DNA of 52,723 nucleotides, from NCBI GenBank assembly GCA_017442535.1, contig JAFRZL010000014.1, forward strand, positions 1 through 52,723, given 5' to 3'. This document shows, one piece after another, positions 15,882 through 24,419 of the stretch (the stretch's first letter is position 1; the number at the start of each line of letters is the position of its first letter). Source of the DNA: Bacillota bacterium (GTDB taxonomy: Bacteria; Bacillota; Clostridia; Lachnospirales; Bianqueaceae). The position numbers and the translations under genes were made by a program. The notes under the pieces are model-generated. The model was not told the origin of the DNA. It did not search any database and was given only the letters and a program-made list of their open reading frames with translations.

Positions 15882-18373
15882 TACAGGAGCCAGACCGGAA
15901 GCTCTTTCTTTTCCTTCTTGATCTTAGCAGGCTGCTCCTGTTCGGGGTTCTTAACGGGCTGCTCGGCGGGAGCGGGAACCTCTGCCTTAACCGCTTTCTT
16001 TCTGCTGGTACCGGTAGCTGCCATTTTGCGCGCCTCCTTCTTAGGTTGAGTGGTTGATATCTGTACGGGCTGCGCCGCGGCACTTGTCACAGGCGCTTTG
16101 CCCTCCGGATCTAAAACAATGCTGCCGTCCCTGATCATGGCCGGGACAAAGACGGGTCTTTCATTCGGCGTCTTGTTGGGCTGATGGACAGTCATCATCA
16201 GCCGCCCGTCAAATGTATGGAAGACCATACCGTGTCCGCCGTCTTCTTCAAATGCCAGCGCCTCGTTCTGCTTCCAGGGACCCAGGATACCGTTATGCGA
16301 GACGGCTGAGCCCATGGCATAGCCTTTGGGGCCGCGCCCTGACCAGAGCATGATCAGATCTCGTCCCTCTCTGACTATAAAGGGGCCGTCCGTCACATAG
16401 CTCAGCTTATCGCCCTTATAAGAGGGATCCCTGCGGCTCCAGGGCAGGCCGGCCGCCCAGGAAGCTTCCGAAGCGGAAAACAGCTTCACCGGTTCCCCGG
16501 CGGGACCGCTGAGATCGCGCTTCAGGGGCATGGCCAGGATCTCGCCATCGATGATCTGGGTCCACTCATGGCAAAAGATGATCCAAGGCGTACCCTCATC
16601 GTCCAGATAAAAGGTTCCGTCCAGGCACTCCCAATCCGCGGGCGTGACCGGGTATTCCGTGATCGGCTCATACGGGCCGCCCGGTTTGTCCGCGCGCAGG
16701 ATCTGCGTCCCCTTGGGCCGGTCCTCCGATCCGAAGGTGGCGAACATATAGTACTTGCCCCGATAGCAATGCACCTCCGGGGCCCAGAAATTTCGGGTCG
16801 CCCAGAAATCCTTGTCCGGCCGGAAAGCCGGGAAAGGACCGTCCCAGTGCTCCAGATCGGTGCTGGTGAAGCAGTCCATTCCGTAATAAGGTCCAACCCA
16901 GCAGCTGGGGTTAGTCGTTCCGAAGAGGTAATACTTGCCCTCCTCGGGGACGGGGAGCACAAAGGGATCACGCATCTGGATCTGATTCGGGGACAGATAT
17001 CCTTTTTCCGGCAAAAGCGGGAAGAATCTGGCCAGGTTCACGCCGCAGTCCTGCATCATCTGCAGCATCGTATAGCGCGAACGGATCTCTTTACCATACA
17101 GGAAAGCCTGTTTGGCAACCTCTCCCGTGATAAAAGGCAGGCCCGTATAATCCATCACCGCTCCGATATGCTCCATCGCTTGCCGCGCCCGTTCATACCG
17201 GGGCAGCTCGGCGCGGATCGCCGCGTTGATCTGACGGCGTTTCTCCAGGATGGTCTGCAGCCGTGCGATCCTCTCTTCAGGATCATAGTGATAGTTTTTG
17301 AGAAGCTCGGGAGCCGCAGGTCCGTAAACCTGTTCCAGCGTCTCGCGGTATTTTTGATCGTTGAATTTCTGCAGGCGCGGAATTACGCGGCGCGCTTCCA
17401 CATCCAGCTTCAGGAATTCCCGGTATATCTTTTCCATGATCAGCAGACCGACGCCCACCTTGGTCCCGTGATAGATCGCGGGCTTATGGTTGATCTGCAG
17501 CCACATTTCCCAGAAATGCGACAGGTGATGCTCCGCGCCGGAAGCCGGCCGGGACACACCCGTAAAAGTGATATACATGCCGGATAATACCAGGCCTTCC
17601 ATGAGGCGGCAGAGCAGTTCGTCACCGAACTCTCCTTCGGACGGTGCTTCGAGCGCCAGCTCCGTGATCCTGTCCGTGACATCCAGCATGCCCTTCGCGA
17701 TATAGTCACAGTAGTACTCGCCGGTGATCATCCGGCCCATCTTCCACTCCAGTCCGGCATTATACTTGGCCAGCATGTCGCAGATTCCCGCGACCGTCAT
17801 GGCGCGCGGAGCCTTAGCCAGCACCGCCGTATCCCCTATGATGACACGTGCGCAGGGATAATACTCGGTCACCTTCAGATTATTCCTCACCAGCGCGGCC
17901 GCCGTAGAGGCATAGCCGTCCATCGAGGCAGCGGTCGCGACCGCCCACTGGGGCACGTTCACCAGAGTGCCGATGACCTTGCCCAGATCATTCAGCGTAC
18001 CGGAGCCGATCGCAATCACGACGTCGGGCCTCTCCTGACAGGAAAGAAAAGCGGCAGCGCCTTCCTGCATTGCCGCCTCATCCGCGGCAAGCCATCCATC
18101 CTCCAGGTACATATGTGCATAGACCCCGAAACCCTCCGCGACCAGCAGTGCGGACAGCGCCTCTCCGGCGGCGGCATGGGTCTGCTCGTCTTCCAGCAGG
18201 AAGACCGTCCGGTACCCGTGCTTTCTGAGCAGTTCGGGCACATATTCCAGCGCGCCGCGGCCGATCACTACTTCATCGATATCCGCACGGTGAACATGGC
18301 CGCAAGTACAGGGAATCTCACGATTCAGCATCTCCGACAGGGGCATCATTTCCTGCAGCGTCTTCTCCGGCAT
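15881..18373 (-). CDS. AraM/glycerol-1-phosphate dehydrogenase-like domain fused to GH43 and a Lys/Pro/Ala tail
   Basis: An 830-residue two-enzyme fusion. Residues ~20-445 match AraM/EgsA-type sn-glycerol-1-phosphate dehydrogenase: IAIGSGTLNDLGK (120-132) binds NAD, and D152, H282/H283 and H302 are likely metal ligands. Residues ~460-750 are a GH43 five-bladed propeller with the three expected acids: D469 (MRDPFVL), D585 (CLDGTFYLD) and E603 (FCHEWTQ). Residues ~770-830 are a low-complexity Lys/Pro/Ala/Glu tail. No signal peptide. GGAGG lies ~10 nt before the ATG, inside the MutS-like gene (56-bp overlap). In Bacillus, araM sits in the arabinose operon, so a physical link to an arabinan-type GH43 is striking. 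Both catalytic sites look intact. Confidence 0.9.
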   Translation of the reverse strand: MPEKTLQEMMPLSEMLNREIPCTCGHVHRADIDEVVIGRGALEYVPELLRKHGYRTVFLLEDEQTHAAAGEALSALLVAEGFGVYAHMYLEDGWLAADEAAMQEGAAAFLSCQERPDVVIAIGSGTLNDLGKVIGTLVNVPQWAVATAASMDGYASTAAALVRNNLKVTEYYPCARVIIGDTAVLAKAPRAMTVAGICDMLAKYNAGLEWKMGRMITGEYYCDYIAKGMLDVTDRITELALEAPSEGEFGDELLCRLMEGLVLSGMYITFTGVSRPASGAEHHLSHFWEMWLQINHKPAIYHGTKVGVGLLIMEKIYREFLKLDVEARRVIPRLQKFNDQKYRETLEQVYGPAAPELLKNYHYDPEERIARLQTILEKRRQINAAIRAELPRYERARQAMEHIGAVMDYTGLPFITGEVAKQAFLYGKEIRSRYTMLQMMQDCGVNLARFFPLLPEKGYLSPNQIQMRDPFVLPVPEEGKYYLFGTTNPSCWVGPYYGMDCFTSTDLEHWDGPFPAFRPDKDFWATRNFWAPEVHCYRGKYYMFATFGSEDRPKGTQILRADKPGGPYEPITEYPVTPADWECLDGTFYLDDEGTPWIIFCHEWTQIIDGEILAMPLKRDLSGPAGEPVKLFSASEASWAAGLPWSRRDPSYKGDKLSYVTDGPFIVREGRDLIMLWSGRGPKGYAMGSAVSHNGILGPWKQNEALAFEEDGGHGMVFHTFDGRLMMTVHQPNKTPNERPVFVPAMIRDGSIVLDPEGKAPVTSAAAQPVQISTTQPKKEARKMAATGTSRKKAVKAEVPAPAEQPVKNPEQEQPAKIKKEKKELPVWLL

Positions 18374-20000
18374 TTGTCAGTTCCTCCTTTGTCGTCTCCA
18401 CGGCCGCCACCGCTCCGATATAACCGGTTTCACGGTAAGCTTCATCCGTTATCTCTTTGGGGTAACCCAGATATTCCAGGATCCGGATGCCGTTCGGCAC
18501 CCGCAAAATGCCTTCTTTCAGCTTATAATCAAAGCTCAGGGCATCCTTGGTGACATTCTCGCTGAAATGGTAGCTTGTATAATACTCCGACACCTTCTGC
18601 GTGATCTCGATATCGTGCGTTGCGACAACCACCATCGTATTGCGCTTAGCCAGATATGAGAGGAGCGAGCTCGCGGCGGCCACCCTCTCGATAGGGTTGG
18701 TCCCTCGGAAGATTTCATCCACGATCAGCAGCGAAGCCCGGTCCTCCTGCAGGACGCTCATCATGCGCAGCAGCGCTTCCGCCTCTGCCATGTAGTAGCT
18801 CTTCCCGCCCATCAGATCGTCACTCGGGCTGATGGACGTCACCAGGTTAAAGAAAGAACCCGTGTATCCGTCCGCGCAAACCGTATAATAGGTCTGCGCC
18901 ATCAGTGCGCCTGTCGCGAGCGTGCGAAGGAAAGTGGATTTACCGGACATATTGGAACCGGTGATCACGACATTGCTGTTATTGATTTCAAGTGAATTGG
19001 GGACGCCGTCCTGCTCCAGCAGCGGATGCAGGATATTATCCACCCGCAGATAACGCGGCTCTTTGACAAAAACGGGCTTAGCCATGTGGCGCATGCCGCG
19101 GCGGTACGACGCGATCGACATCAAGGCATCCAGCTCACCGATCTTACGGTAGAGCACGCGCAGCACTGGAGCCAGCTCTTCCACATAATCCATGCAGCGG
19201 ATATAGGCCCGGTCCTCCACCAGGAAAATCATTTTGAAGTATTCCAGTATCCCCAGCGGATCCGAATTCTCCCCGCCCGTCAGGCCGGCTTTTTTGCGGA
19301 GCGTCTCGCATTTCTTGAAACATTTTCGGAAGAAGCTGTTATAGTCCTTCTCAAGCTGCGGTGCCTCCAGCTTGGCGATCTCGTCCGCGGCGATCAGCAT
19401 CTTGGCCAGATACTGTACGCCCGGCAGCGAGGACTCGGTATGCATGTTGAATTTCTGATGGTAGATCGTATTGACGACGAACATGACCAGCGAGAACATC
19501 AGGCCTGTCAGTTTGATAAAGGGGATCGAGATCAAGGCAAGCAGCATCGCGAGCGCCAGTCCCCTGGCCCAGCCCGCGTAGCGCGGCAGCTTGGGCACAC
19601 CCTTAAAGAGCAGCGAAGCCGCACCATCATAGTCCGCTTTACCCAGGAAATACATCATGCAGGCGATTTTATCCCGTTCATCCTTATTGTGCTGGATGAA
19701 TTCCATCACGCGGTCGCGCCGCTGCAGCTCCTCTTCGTCGTAGATGGGAGTCCGCAGCTGATTATACAGGACCTGTTCGCCGGGCGTGGAATACGCACGG
19801 TCCAGCTTGCAGTAAACCTGATTCATTTCCAGGTCGTTCCAGGTCTGATCGTCCAGGATCCAGTCCGCGCGCTTCATCATGGACACAAAATGGCTCTCCA
19901 GATCCGCGAAGCGCACTTCTGTTTTGCGCAGATTGGAATAGTCCTTGCCCCAATGCTCCTGCACATAACTCATTCTTTTTTTCTTGTAATAATTGGGCAA
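18318..20000 (-). CDS. MutS-family ATPase with membrane segments
   Basis: A 560-residue protein. The C-terminal part is a MutS-type ATPase: Walker A GSNMSGKST (348-356), a Walker B LLIVDEIFRGTNP, and ATHD. The DNA mismatch-recognition domain of MutS is absent. Instead residues ~146-178 contain one or two hydrophobic membrane segments. Such MutS-related membrane ATPases are common in Clostridia but not well characterised. The TTG at 20000 is chosen because AAGGAGG lies 8 nt upstream; the next ATG (19973) has no ribosome site. It overlaps the AraM-GH43 gene by 56 bp and follows cdaR by 39 nt. Confidence 0.82.
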   Translation of the reverse strand: MPNYYKKKRMSYVQEHWGKDYSNLRKTEVRFADLESHFVSMMKRADWILDDQTWNDLEMNQVYCKLDRAYSTPGEQVLYNQLRTPIYDEEELQRRDRVMEFIQHNKDERDKIACMMYFLGKADYDGAASLLFKGVPKLPRYAGWARGLALAMLLALISIPFIKLTGLMFSLVMFVVNTIYHQKFNMHTESSLPGVQYLAKMLIAADEIAKLEAPQLEKDYNSFFRKCFKKCETLRKKAGLTGGENSDPLGILEYFKMIFLVEDRAYIRCMDYVEELAPVLRVLYRKIGELDALMSIASYRRGMRHMAKPVFVKEPRYLRVDNILHPLLEQDGVPNSLEINNSNVVITGSNMSGKSTFLRTLATGALMAQTYYTVCADGYTGSFFNLVTSISPSDDLMGGKSYYMAEAEALLRMMSVLQEDRASLLIVDEIFRGTNPIERVAAASSLLSYLAKRNTMVVVATHDIEITQKVSEYYTSYHFSENVTKDALSFDYKLKEGILRVPNGIRILEYLGYPKEITDEAYRETGYIGAVAAVETTKEELTNAGEDAAGNDAPVGDAES

Positions 20001-20039
20001 AGCGGCGTCCTCCTTTTCCCTTGTTCGCCTGATTGATAT

Positions 20040-21395
20040 TTATTCTGTCTCTCCCTGACGGTTGCCTTCGCTATTGTTCAGGCTCACACTGACATTGATG
20101 GATTCCGGAGCTTCGACCAGTGTCAGGCTGTCCGGATACTGATAGCGGACGATGGCGGCGTAGGTACCCTCTTCGGAAATACCGCTGACATCGATCACAG
20201 CGCGGATGGAAGCCGCGGTAACTCCGTCAAAATCCTCTTCCCTGCCCTTGAGTTTAACGACGATGGAACTGGTCTGCGGTTCGTACGTCATTCCTTCGGA
20301 CTGGCCCTTCATGAGCAGGTGATTGCGCGAAATGGTATAGGCCTGCGTCAGTTTCTGCTTAATGGTCACAGTGAGCGTCAGCTTCTCGGGATTACCCTCT
20401 GCAAGCCCGATATGCGCGCCGTATGCCGCCGAGACTTTGACGCAGAGATATTCCGGATCGTAATCCTTGGTAAAGGTCGAGGAATTAAAGCGTGCGGAAA
20501 CGGGCTCGGGCGTGATCGAATCGATCGTAGCGATGACCGCCGCGGGGCCGTAAATCGTCAGCTTGTCTTCGGAAAACTCGACGTGGTCCACATAATAATC
20601 CGAGCCTTCCCCCTCCGATACCTCGGGCACGTCCACGGTCACTTCTTTAAGCTGGTATACCGGTATGATCAGCTTGCTCATCAGCTTGGCAGAATAGGTG
20701 ATCTCCTCGATATCATCCAGCTGGACGGGGGCGCCCTCGGCGTTCAGGAAAATGATTTCTTTTCCCTTACCCGTCACGTCTCCGGAAGCGCCCTCCACAT
20801 CGACGACCACCTGTGCGGTGACGATCTGGTCGACCCGGGAAGCGGGCCCTCTGAGGTATACCAACGCGGGATCCATCATAATATCTACATTCTCCGAAGG
20901 AGCCACAAAGCCTTCGGAAGGTTTGCCTTCAAGTATCAGCTGCACTTGAAGCTCTTTAGTCACCACTTCCTCAACGGAGAGTTTGATAAAGGATGCGCTC
21001 TGCCGCGTGATGGTCACCTGACTGTTGCGGCAGGCACACTGGATTCCCGCTTTGCCCTCGACCGGGACGACCGCGAGATAATCGATCGTCGCGATAAAAT
21101 CATCCGCCGTCAGGTTCTCAACCACAGAACGTCTGCCGTTGACCGAGACATTGATCTTCATCTCGGATTCGATATTCACAAACTGTCCCCGCTCGTTGAA
21201 ATAGTCCTCATTCATGATCGTGACTGGAATATTATTGACGGTCTCGTTGGTAAGCGGATCCTGCTGATTTACGATAAGGAGCCAGAGCAGCACCGCCGCG
21301 AGCAGCGAAAGCGCTTTAGCCAGCAGATTGGTGGAGAAAAAGCGTTTGACGGAGGCGAATACATCGTTCTTGATTTCCTGAAATGATTTTTTCAT
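20040..21395 (-). CDS. cdaR: CdaR, YbbR-domain regulator of the diadenylate cyclase
   Basis: A 451-residue protein with one N-terminal membrane segment (~24-42) and a long extracytoplasmic part made of several YbbR repeats (around 55-130, 140-230, 240-330, 340-440). CdaR binds and modulates CdaA in Firmicutes. Its ATG overlaps the cdaA stop as ATGA, so translation is coupled. The usual third gene, glmM, does not follow here; the MutS-like gene does. Confidence 0.9.
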   Translation of the reverse strand: MKKSFQEIKNDVFASVKRFFSTNLLAKALSLLAAVLLWLLIVNQQDPLTNETVNNIPVTIMNEDYFNERGQFVNIESEMKINVSVNGRRSVVENLTADDFIATIDYLAVVPVEGKAGIQCACRNSQVTITRQSASFIKLSVEEVVTKELQVQLILEGKPSEGFVAPSENVDIMMDPALVYLRGPASRVDQIVTAQVVVDVEGASGDVTGKGKEIIFLNAEGAPVQLDDIEEITYSAKLMSKLIIPVYQLKEVTVDVPEVSEGEGSDYYVDHVEFSEDKLTIYGPAAVIATIDSITPEPVSARFNSSTFTKDYDPEYLCVKVSAAYGAHIGLAEGNPEKLTLTVTIKQKLTQAYTISRNHLLMKGQSEGMTYEPQTSSIVVKLKGREEDFDGVTAASIRAVIDVSGISEEGTYAAIVRYQYPDSLTLVEAPESINVSVSLNNSEGNRQGETE

Positions 21396-22270
21396 TTTTT
21401 CTCAGCCTCCTTAGAAGCGCGAAGCTCTTTGACCCTGCGCATCAGTCCGGCCACACCCTCGGATTTTTCTTCATGCTGGAACTGATTCATGATAAACGCA
21501 TGGTCGATCCCGCGGTGAATCACGCCGCCCTCGGCCATGGACATCGTCCCTGTTTCCTCGGATACCACAAAAATCTTGGCGTCGGACACTTCGCTTAAGC
21601 CGAGCGCTGCCCTGTGACGCGTTCCGAGCTCCTTACTGATGGTCAGGTTGTCGGAAAGCGGCAGATAGCAGGTTGCGTAGGTCACACGGTTATTGCTGAT
21701 GATCACCGCACCGTCATGCAGCGGTGTATTCTTCTCAAAAATATTGATCAGGAGCTGTTCGGAAACCACTGCGTCCACTCGAATGCCCGTCTGCTCATAT
21801 TCGCCCAGCCTCACATCCTGCTCGACCGCAATCAGCGCGCCGGTCTTGGCCGCGGACATGATCTCCATCGCCGAAGCGATCTCCGAAACCGTCTGGCGGC
21901 TCACTCTTTCCTCCATATCTCCCGAGTTGAAAATCGAAAACAGACCGCTGTGGCCAAGCCTCTCCAGCGCTCTCCGGATCTCGGGCTGGAAGATGATGAC
22001 GACGGCCAGAACTCCGTAAAACATCGTATTCTGCAGCAGCCATGAAGTCAAGTTCATCTGCAGCATATTGGCGACAAGCGCGACAATAAGCAAAAACACA
22101 ACGCCTTTAAGCAGTGTCCAGGCGCGTGTCTTGCGGAACCACACCAATATTTTATAAAACAAATAGGCGATGAAAAGGATGTCGATCAGGTCGATCAGAC
22201 CCAGTTTAGGTATAAACGTGATGCCGCTGTTTGTCCGGATCCAGTTCCAAATCTGTTCAAAGAAACCCAT
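21392..22270 (-). CDS. cdaA: Diadenylate cyclase CdaA
   Basis: Makes c-di-AMP from two ATP at the membrane. About 292 residues: three membrane helices within residues ~20-95, then the DAC domain with both signature motifs, LHDGAVII and LGTRHRAALG. The ATG at 22270 (GGAG 8 nt upstream) is preferred; an in-frame GTG at 22279 is possible. The gene heads a run of seven closely packed genes down to 10550. c-di-AMP controls potassium and osmolyte uptake and cell wall homeostasis in Firmicutes. Confidence 0.95.
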   Translation of the reverse strand: MGFFEQIWNWIRTNSGITFIPKLGLIDLIDILFIAYLFYKILVWFRKTRAWTLLKGVVFLLIVALVANMLQMNLTSWLLQNTMFYGVLAVVIIFQPEIRRALERLGHSGLFSIFNSGDMEERVSRQTVSEIASAMEIMSAAKTGALIAVEQDVRLGEYEQTGIRVDAVVSEQLLINIFEKNTPLHDGAVIISNNRVTYATCYLPLSDNLTISKELGTRHRAALGLSEVSDAKIFVVSEETGTMSMAEGGVIHRGIDHAFIMNQFQHEEKSEGVAGLMRRVKELRASKEAEKK

Positions 22271-22290
22271 CTGCCTCACTCCGTTTCCAA

Positions 22291-22318
22291 ATCATATCAC
22301 CGAAAAAAAATATCACAA
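22291..22318 (-). promoter_or_regulatory. Candidate cdaA promoter
   Basis: Minus strand TTGTGA (22313-22318) and TATGAT (22291-22296) are spaced 16 bp, ending 20 bp before the cdaA start. The -35 is weak, so this is tentative. Confidence 0.45.
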
Positions 22319-22319
22319 G

Positions 22320-22342
22320 GGGCTGCCTGATGAGGGCAGCCC
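22320..22342 (-). terminator. Hairpin between the 501-aa membrane protein gene and cdaA
   Basis: GGGCTGCC/GGCAGCCC stem (22320-22327, 22335-22342). A run of 8 U follows but is 9 nt away from the stem, so it may be a leaky terminator that allows some read-through into cdaA. Confidence 0.45.
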
Positions 22343-22359
22343 TGAACAAAACCTCACTA

Positions 22360-23865
22360 TTATTTGCCTTCGTGAGTATCTTCTTTATCCAGTCCCTCAA
22401 AGAAGCTCTGGATCGTATCCGTATTCCAGCCGGTTCTCCGTTTCAGCTCATCACGGTCCATCTTGCCCTCCTCGGGCTCTTCCTTTGCCTCGGGCGCCTG
22501 GTCAAAGAGATCCTCCGGTTCGAAGAGCTCCATCTCGGCCTCGATCCTGGAAGAGGTATAGAAGGGACTGTCCGGAACAATCTCGCCGCGCACGGTCGGA
22601 AGCACTTCGCCCTCCGCATCCGTACCCTGAAGCTTCAGGCGAATCGTCTGGAACAGATTCTCCACCGGATTGACCTTGGGATTCTCGGGTTCGGTCTTGC
22701 CTTCCGTCTTCGTATTCTTGCCGGGCTTGGGCTCTGCGGCGGGCTGATCGGGCATGACCAGTTCTTCAGCGCCCTCATACTCTTCGGGCTCATACGCCGG
22801 AGCAGGCTTCACCGCGGGTTTCTTACGCGCGGCGGGAGCCGCAGCCGCAGCGGCAGGCTTCTTCTTAGGCCGTTCTTCGTACTGTTCTCTCTCCGTTTCG
22901 GTTACCAGCGGAATGACATTGACCTGGCCGTCCGTAATCGTCTTGACCTCGGTCTTGCTCTTGATCCCCAGGATCTTGGGAATCGCCCGCACATAATAGT
23001 AGTATTCGTCATCAGCGAATGCCAACCGCTGCGCCATTCGGTAATTCAGTGCCATATGGAAGAATTCCAGCACCAGCATGATCAGCAGGCAGATCAGCGG
23101 GATCGTAATGGTCTGGCCGACTGTAATATCCGTCATGCCGGCCGCACGCCCTACGATCAGGCAGACAAAACCGACCAGCGCGCCTGCGCAGATCGACAGA
23201 TACCGCATGTAGTCGATACCGATACGGTTCAGCAGTACCATGACCAGCACCACACCGCCGCAGAGCACCATCATAAAGAGCAGACTGCGGTTCTTGATCA
23301 GCTGATCGGCCACATAACTGAGCGTCTCGGTCGCCGCCGCTGGCAAGGCGTCGATTTTTTCGACGCTGAAACGCATAAATGCAGGCAGGATCCTCATAAA
23401 TCCGCTGAGGATAATTCCTCCGACGATCGGGATGATCGAAAAGATCCCCATGTACATACCCGCGAAAAGCGGAATCAGCAGGAAAACATTATACTTGATC
23501 GCGAGAGGCATCAGAATCAGCAGCACCGTCTCGTCAGGAGCCAGCCGCTCGATCATGATATACAGCACGATCAGCATCACGGCCGCCAGAATAGCGCCCC
23601 AGAAAGATGCCTGATAGACATTATAGATGATGATCGCGATCGCGAAGAATGCGACAAAACGTGTCGGCAGCAGGACGCACAGCAGCGCCAGAATCAGATG
23701 AACGGAGGTGGAATTAAAAACCGCGCCGGAAGAAAAACCCTCCCAGCCTGCGATTTCGCGGAAGATAAAGAAACAGGCCGCGAACTTGGCAACGACTTTG
23801 ATCGGAATCTCAAGATGCATAAAGAGCCGGCAAAGCCATCCTCTGATCATGTATACAATCTTCAT
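22360..23865 (-). CDS. Polytopic membrane protein with charged Ala/Pro/Lys-rich cytoplasmic tail
   Basis: A 501-residue protein not recognised by family. Residues ~1-290 hold about eight or nine hydrophobic segments; the rest is cytoplasmic and starts with a KKKPAAAAAAPAARKKPA-type low-complexity stretch (~325-350), then an acidic region and a short C-terminal helical part (RDELKRRTGWNTDTIQSFFEGLD) that looks like a protein-interaction or DNA-binding-like helix pair. GAGG precedes the ATG by 8 nt. It follows the 131-aa membrane protein by 25 nt; both probably share a transcript and may form a complex. No enzyme motif seen. Confidence 0.75.
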   Translation of the reverse strand: MKIVYMIRGWLCRLFMHLEIPIKVVAKFAACFFIFREIAGWEGFSSGAVFNSTSVHLILALLCVLLPTRFVAFFAIAIIIYNVYQASFWGAILAAVMLIVLYIMIERLAPDETVLLILMPLAIKYNVFLLIPLFAGMYMGIFSIIPIVGGIILSGFMRILPAFMRFSVEKIDALPAAATETLSYVADQLIKNRSLLFMMVLCGGVVLVMVLLNRIGIDYMRYLSICAGALVGFVCLIVGRAAGMTDITVGQTITIPLICLLIMLVLEFFHMALNYRMAQRLAFADDEYYYYVRAIPKILGIKSKTEVKTITDGQVNVIPLVTETEREQYEERPKKKPAAAAAAPAARKKPAVKPAPAYEPEEYEGAEELVMPDQPAAEPKPGKNTKTEGKTEPENPKVNPVENLFQTIRLKLQGTDAEGEVLPTVRGEIVPDSPFYTSSRIEAEMELFEPEDLFDQAPEAKEEPEEGKMDRDELKRRTGWNTDTIQSFFEGLDKEDTHEGK

Positions 23866-23890
23866 AAACTATACCTCACATTCTGACAGA

Positions 23891-24286
23891 TCATGACTGA
23901 TAAGCATCGATCTCGTCCAGCTGTCTGAAATACTGCTCCACCCTGCGTTCGGCCTGTCCGTATTTGTTCCCGTAATAAGCCGACGACAGCAGCGAAATGA
24001 TAAAGCAGAGAACCAGATAGATCACTACAGCCTTGATCATGAATCCCTGATAATCGAAGTGCAGCAGATCCACCGCCTCTACATAGACCAGCTGGAAAAT
24101 ATAAGCAATCAGGCCGCCGGCAAAAAAGACTGTCATCCAGGCTTTGGTAATAAACCGGTTCAGCGCGATATAGTCGGGCTTGAAATAACGTCTGATAAAA
24201 GAATCCTTGCGGAACTGAAAGCTGTTCTCATAGAGCGCAGCCTCCGTCATGACCCGGATTTTATTCTCATTCAGCAAACCGTTCAC
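23891..24286 (-). CDS. Small membrane protein with two transmembrane helices
   Basis: About 131 residues, with two hydrophobic helices (~48-68 and ~83-103) and charged ends. The start is uncertain: the longest frame begins with GTG at 24286, but AGAGG lies too close to it; a TTG at 24277 has better spacing and an ATG at 24250 is also in frame. It is first in a pair with the 501-residue membrane protein. A 19-bp palindrome and an extended -10 promoter lie just upstream. Function unknown. Confidence 0.7.
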   Translation of the reverse strand: MNGLLNENKIRVMTEAALYENSFQFRKDSFIRRYFKPDYIALNRFITKAWMTVFFAGGLIAYIFQLVYVEAVDLLHFDYQGFMIKAVVIYLVLCFIISLLSSAYYGNKYGQAERRVEQYFRQLDEIDAYQS

Positions 24287-24303
24287 ATCCTCTTTCCATA
24301 ATT

Positions 24304-24322
24304 AGATCATTCAGAATGATCT
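24304..24322. promoter_or_regulatory. 19-bp perfect palindrome downstream of the membrane-pair promoter
   Basis: AGATCATTC-A-GAATGATCT, 9-bp arms around one base. It lies between the -10 (24333-24338) and the gene start, where an operator would block initiation. A second perfect 12-bp palindrome, GTCCCGCGGGAC, is at 24373-24384, upstream of the promoter. Confidence 0.55.
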
Positions 24323-24332
24323 ACCATCATTA

Positions 24333-24352
24333 ATCATACCACAAAGGCTCTG
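24333..24352 (-). promoter_or_regulatory. Extended -10 promoter of the membrane pair
   Basis: Minus strand TGG followed by TATGAT (24333-24338), with no good -35. The 17 bases at 24336-24352 (ATACCACAAAGGCTCTG on the plus strand) recur exactly at 42856-42872 in the same promoter position of the HD gene. Confidence 0.6.
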
Positions 24353-24419
24353 CAAATACCAGTTTTTTTTGAGTCCCGCGGGACAATTAAGGAAATCATA
24401 AGAACTTGCGGCTTATGGA

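Noticed and set aside
22231..23886. 551-aa plus-strand open frame opposite the 501-aa membrane protein
   Set aside because: Composition is rich in Gln, Asp, His and Arg, typical of an antisense shadow of a hydrophobic gene; the minus frame has a ribosome site and membrane helices.
24373..24384. Terminator for the PI-PLC-like gene
   Set aside because: The GTCCCGCGGGAC palindrome has no loop and is followed by A, not U, in the gene's direction.
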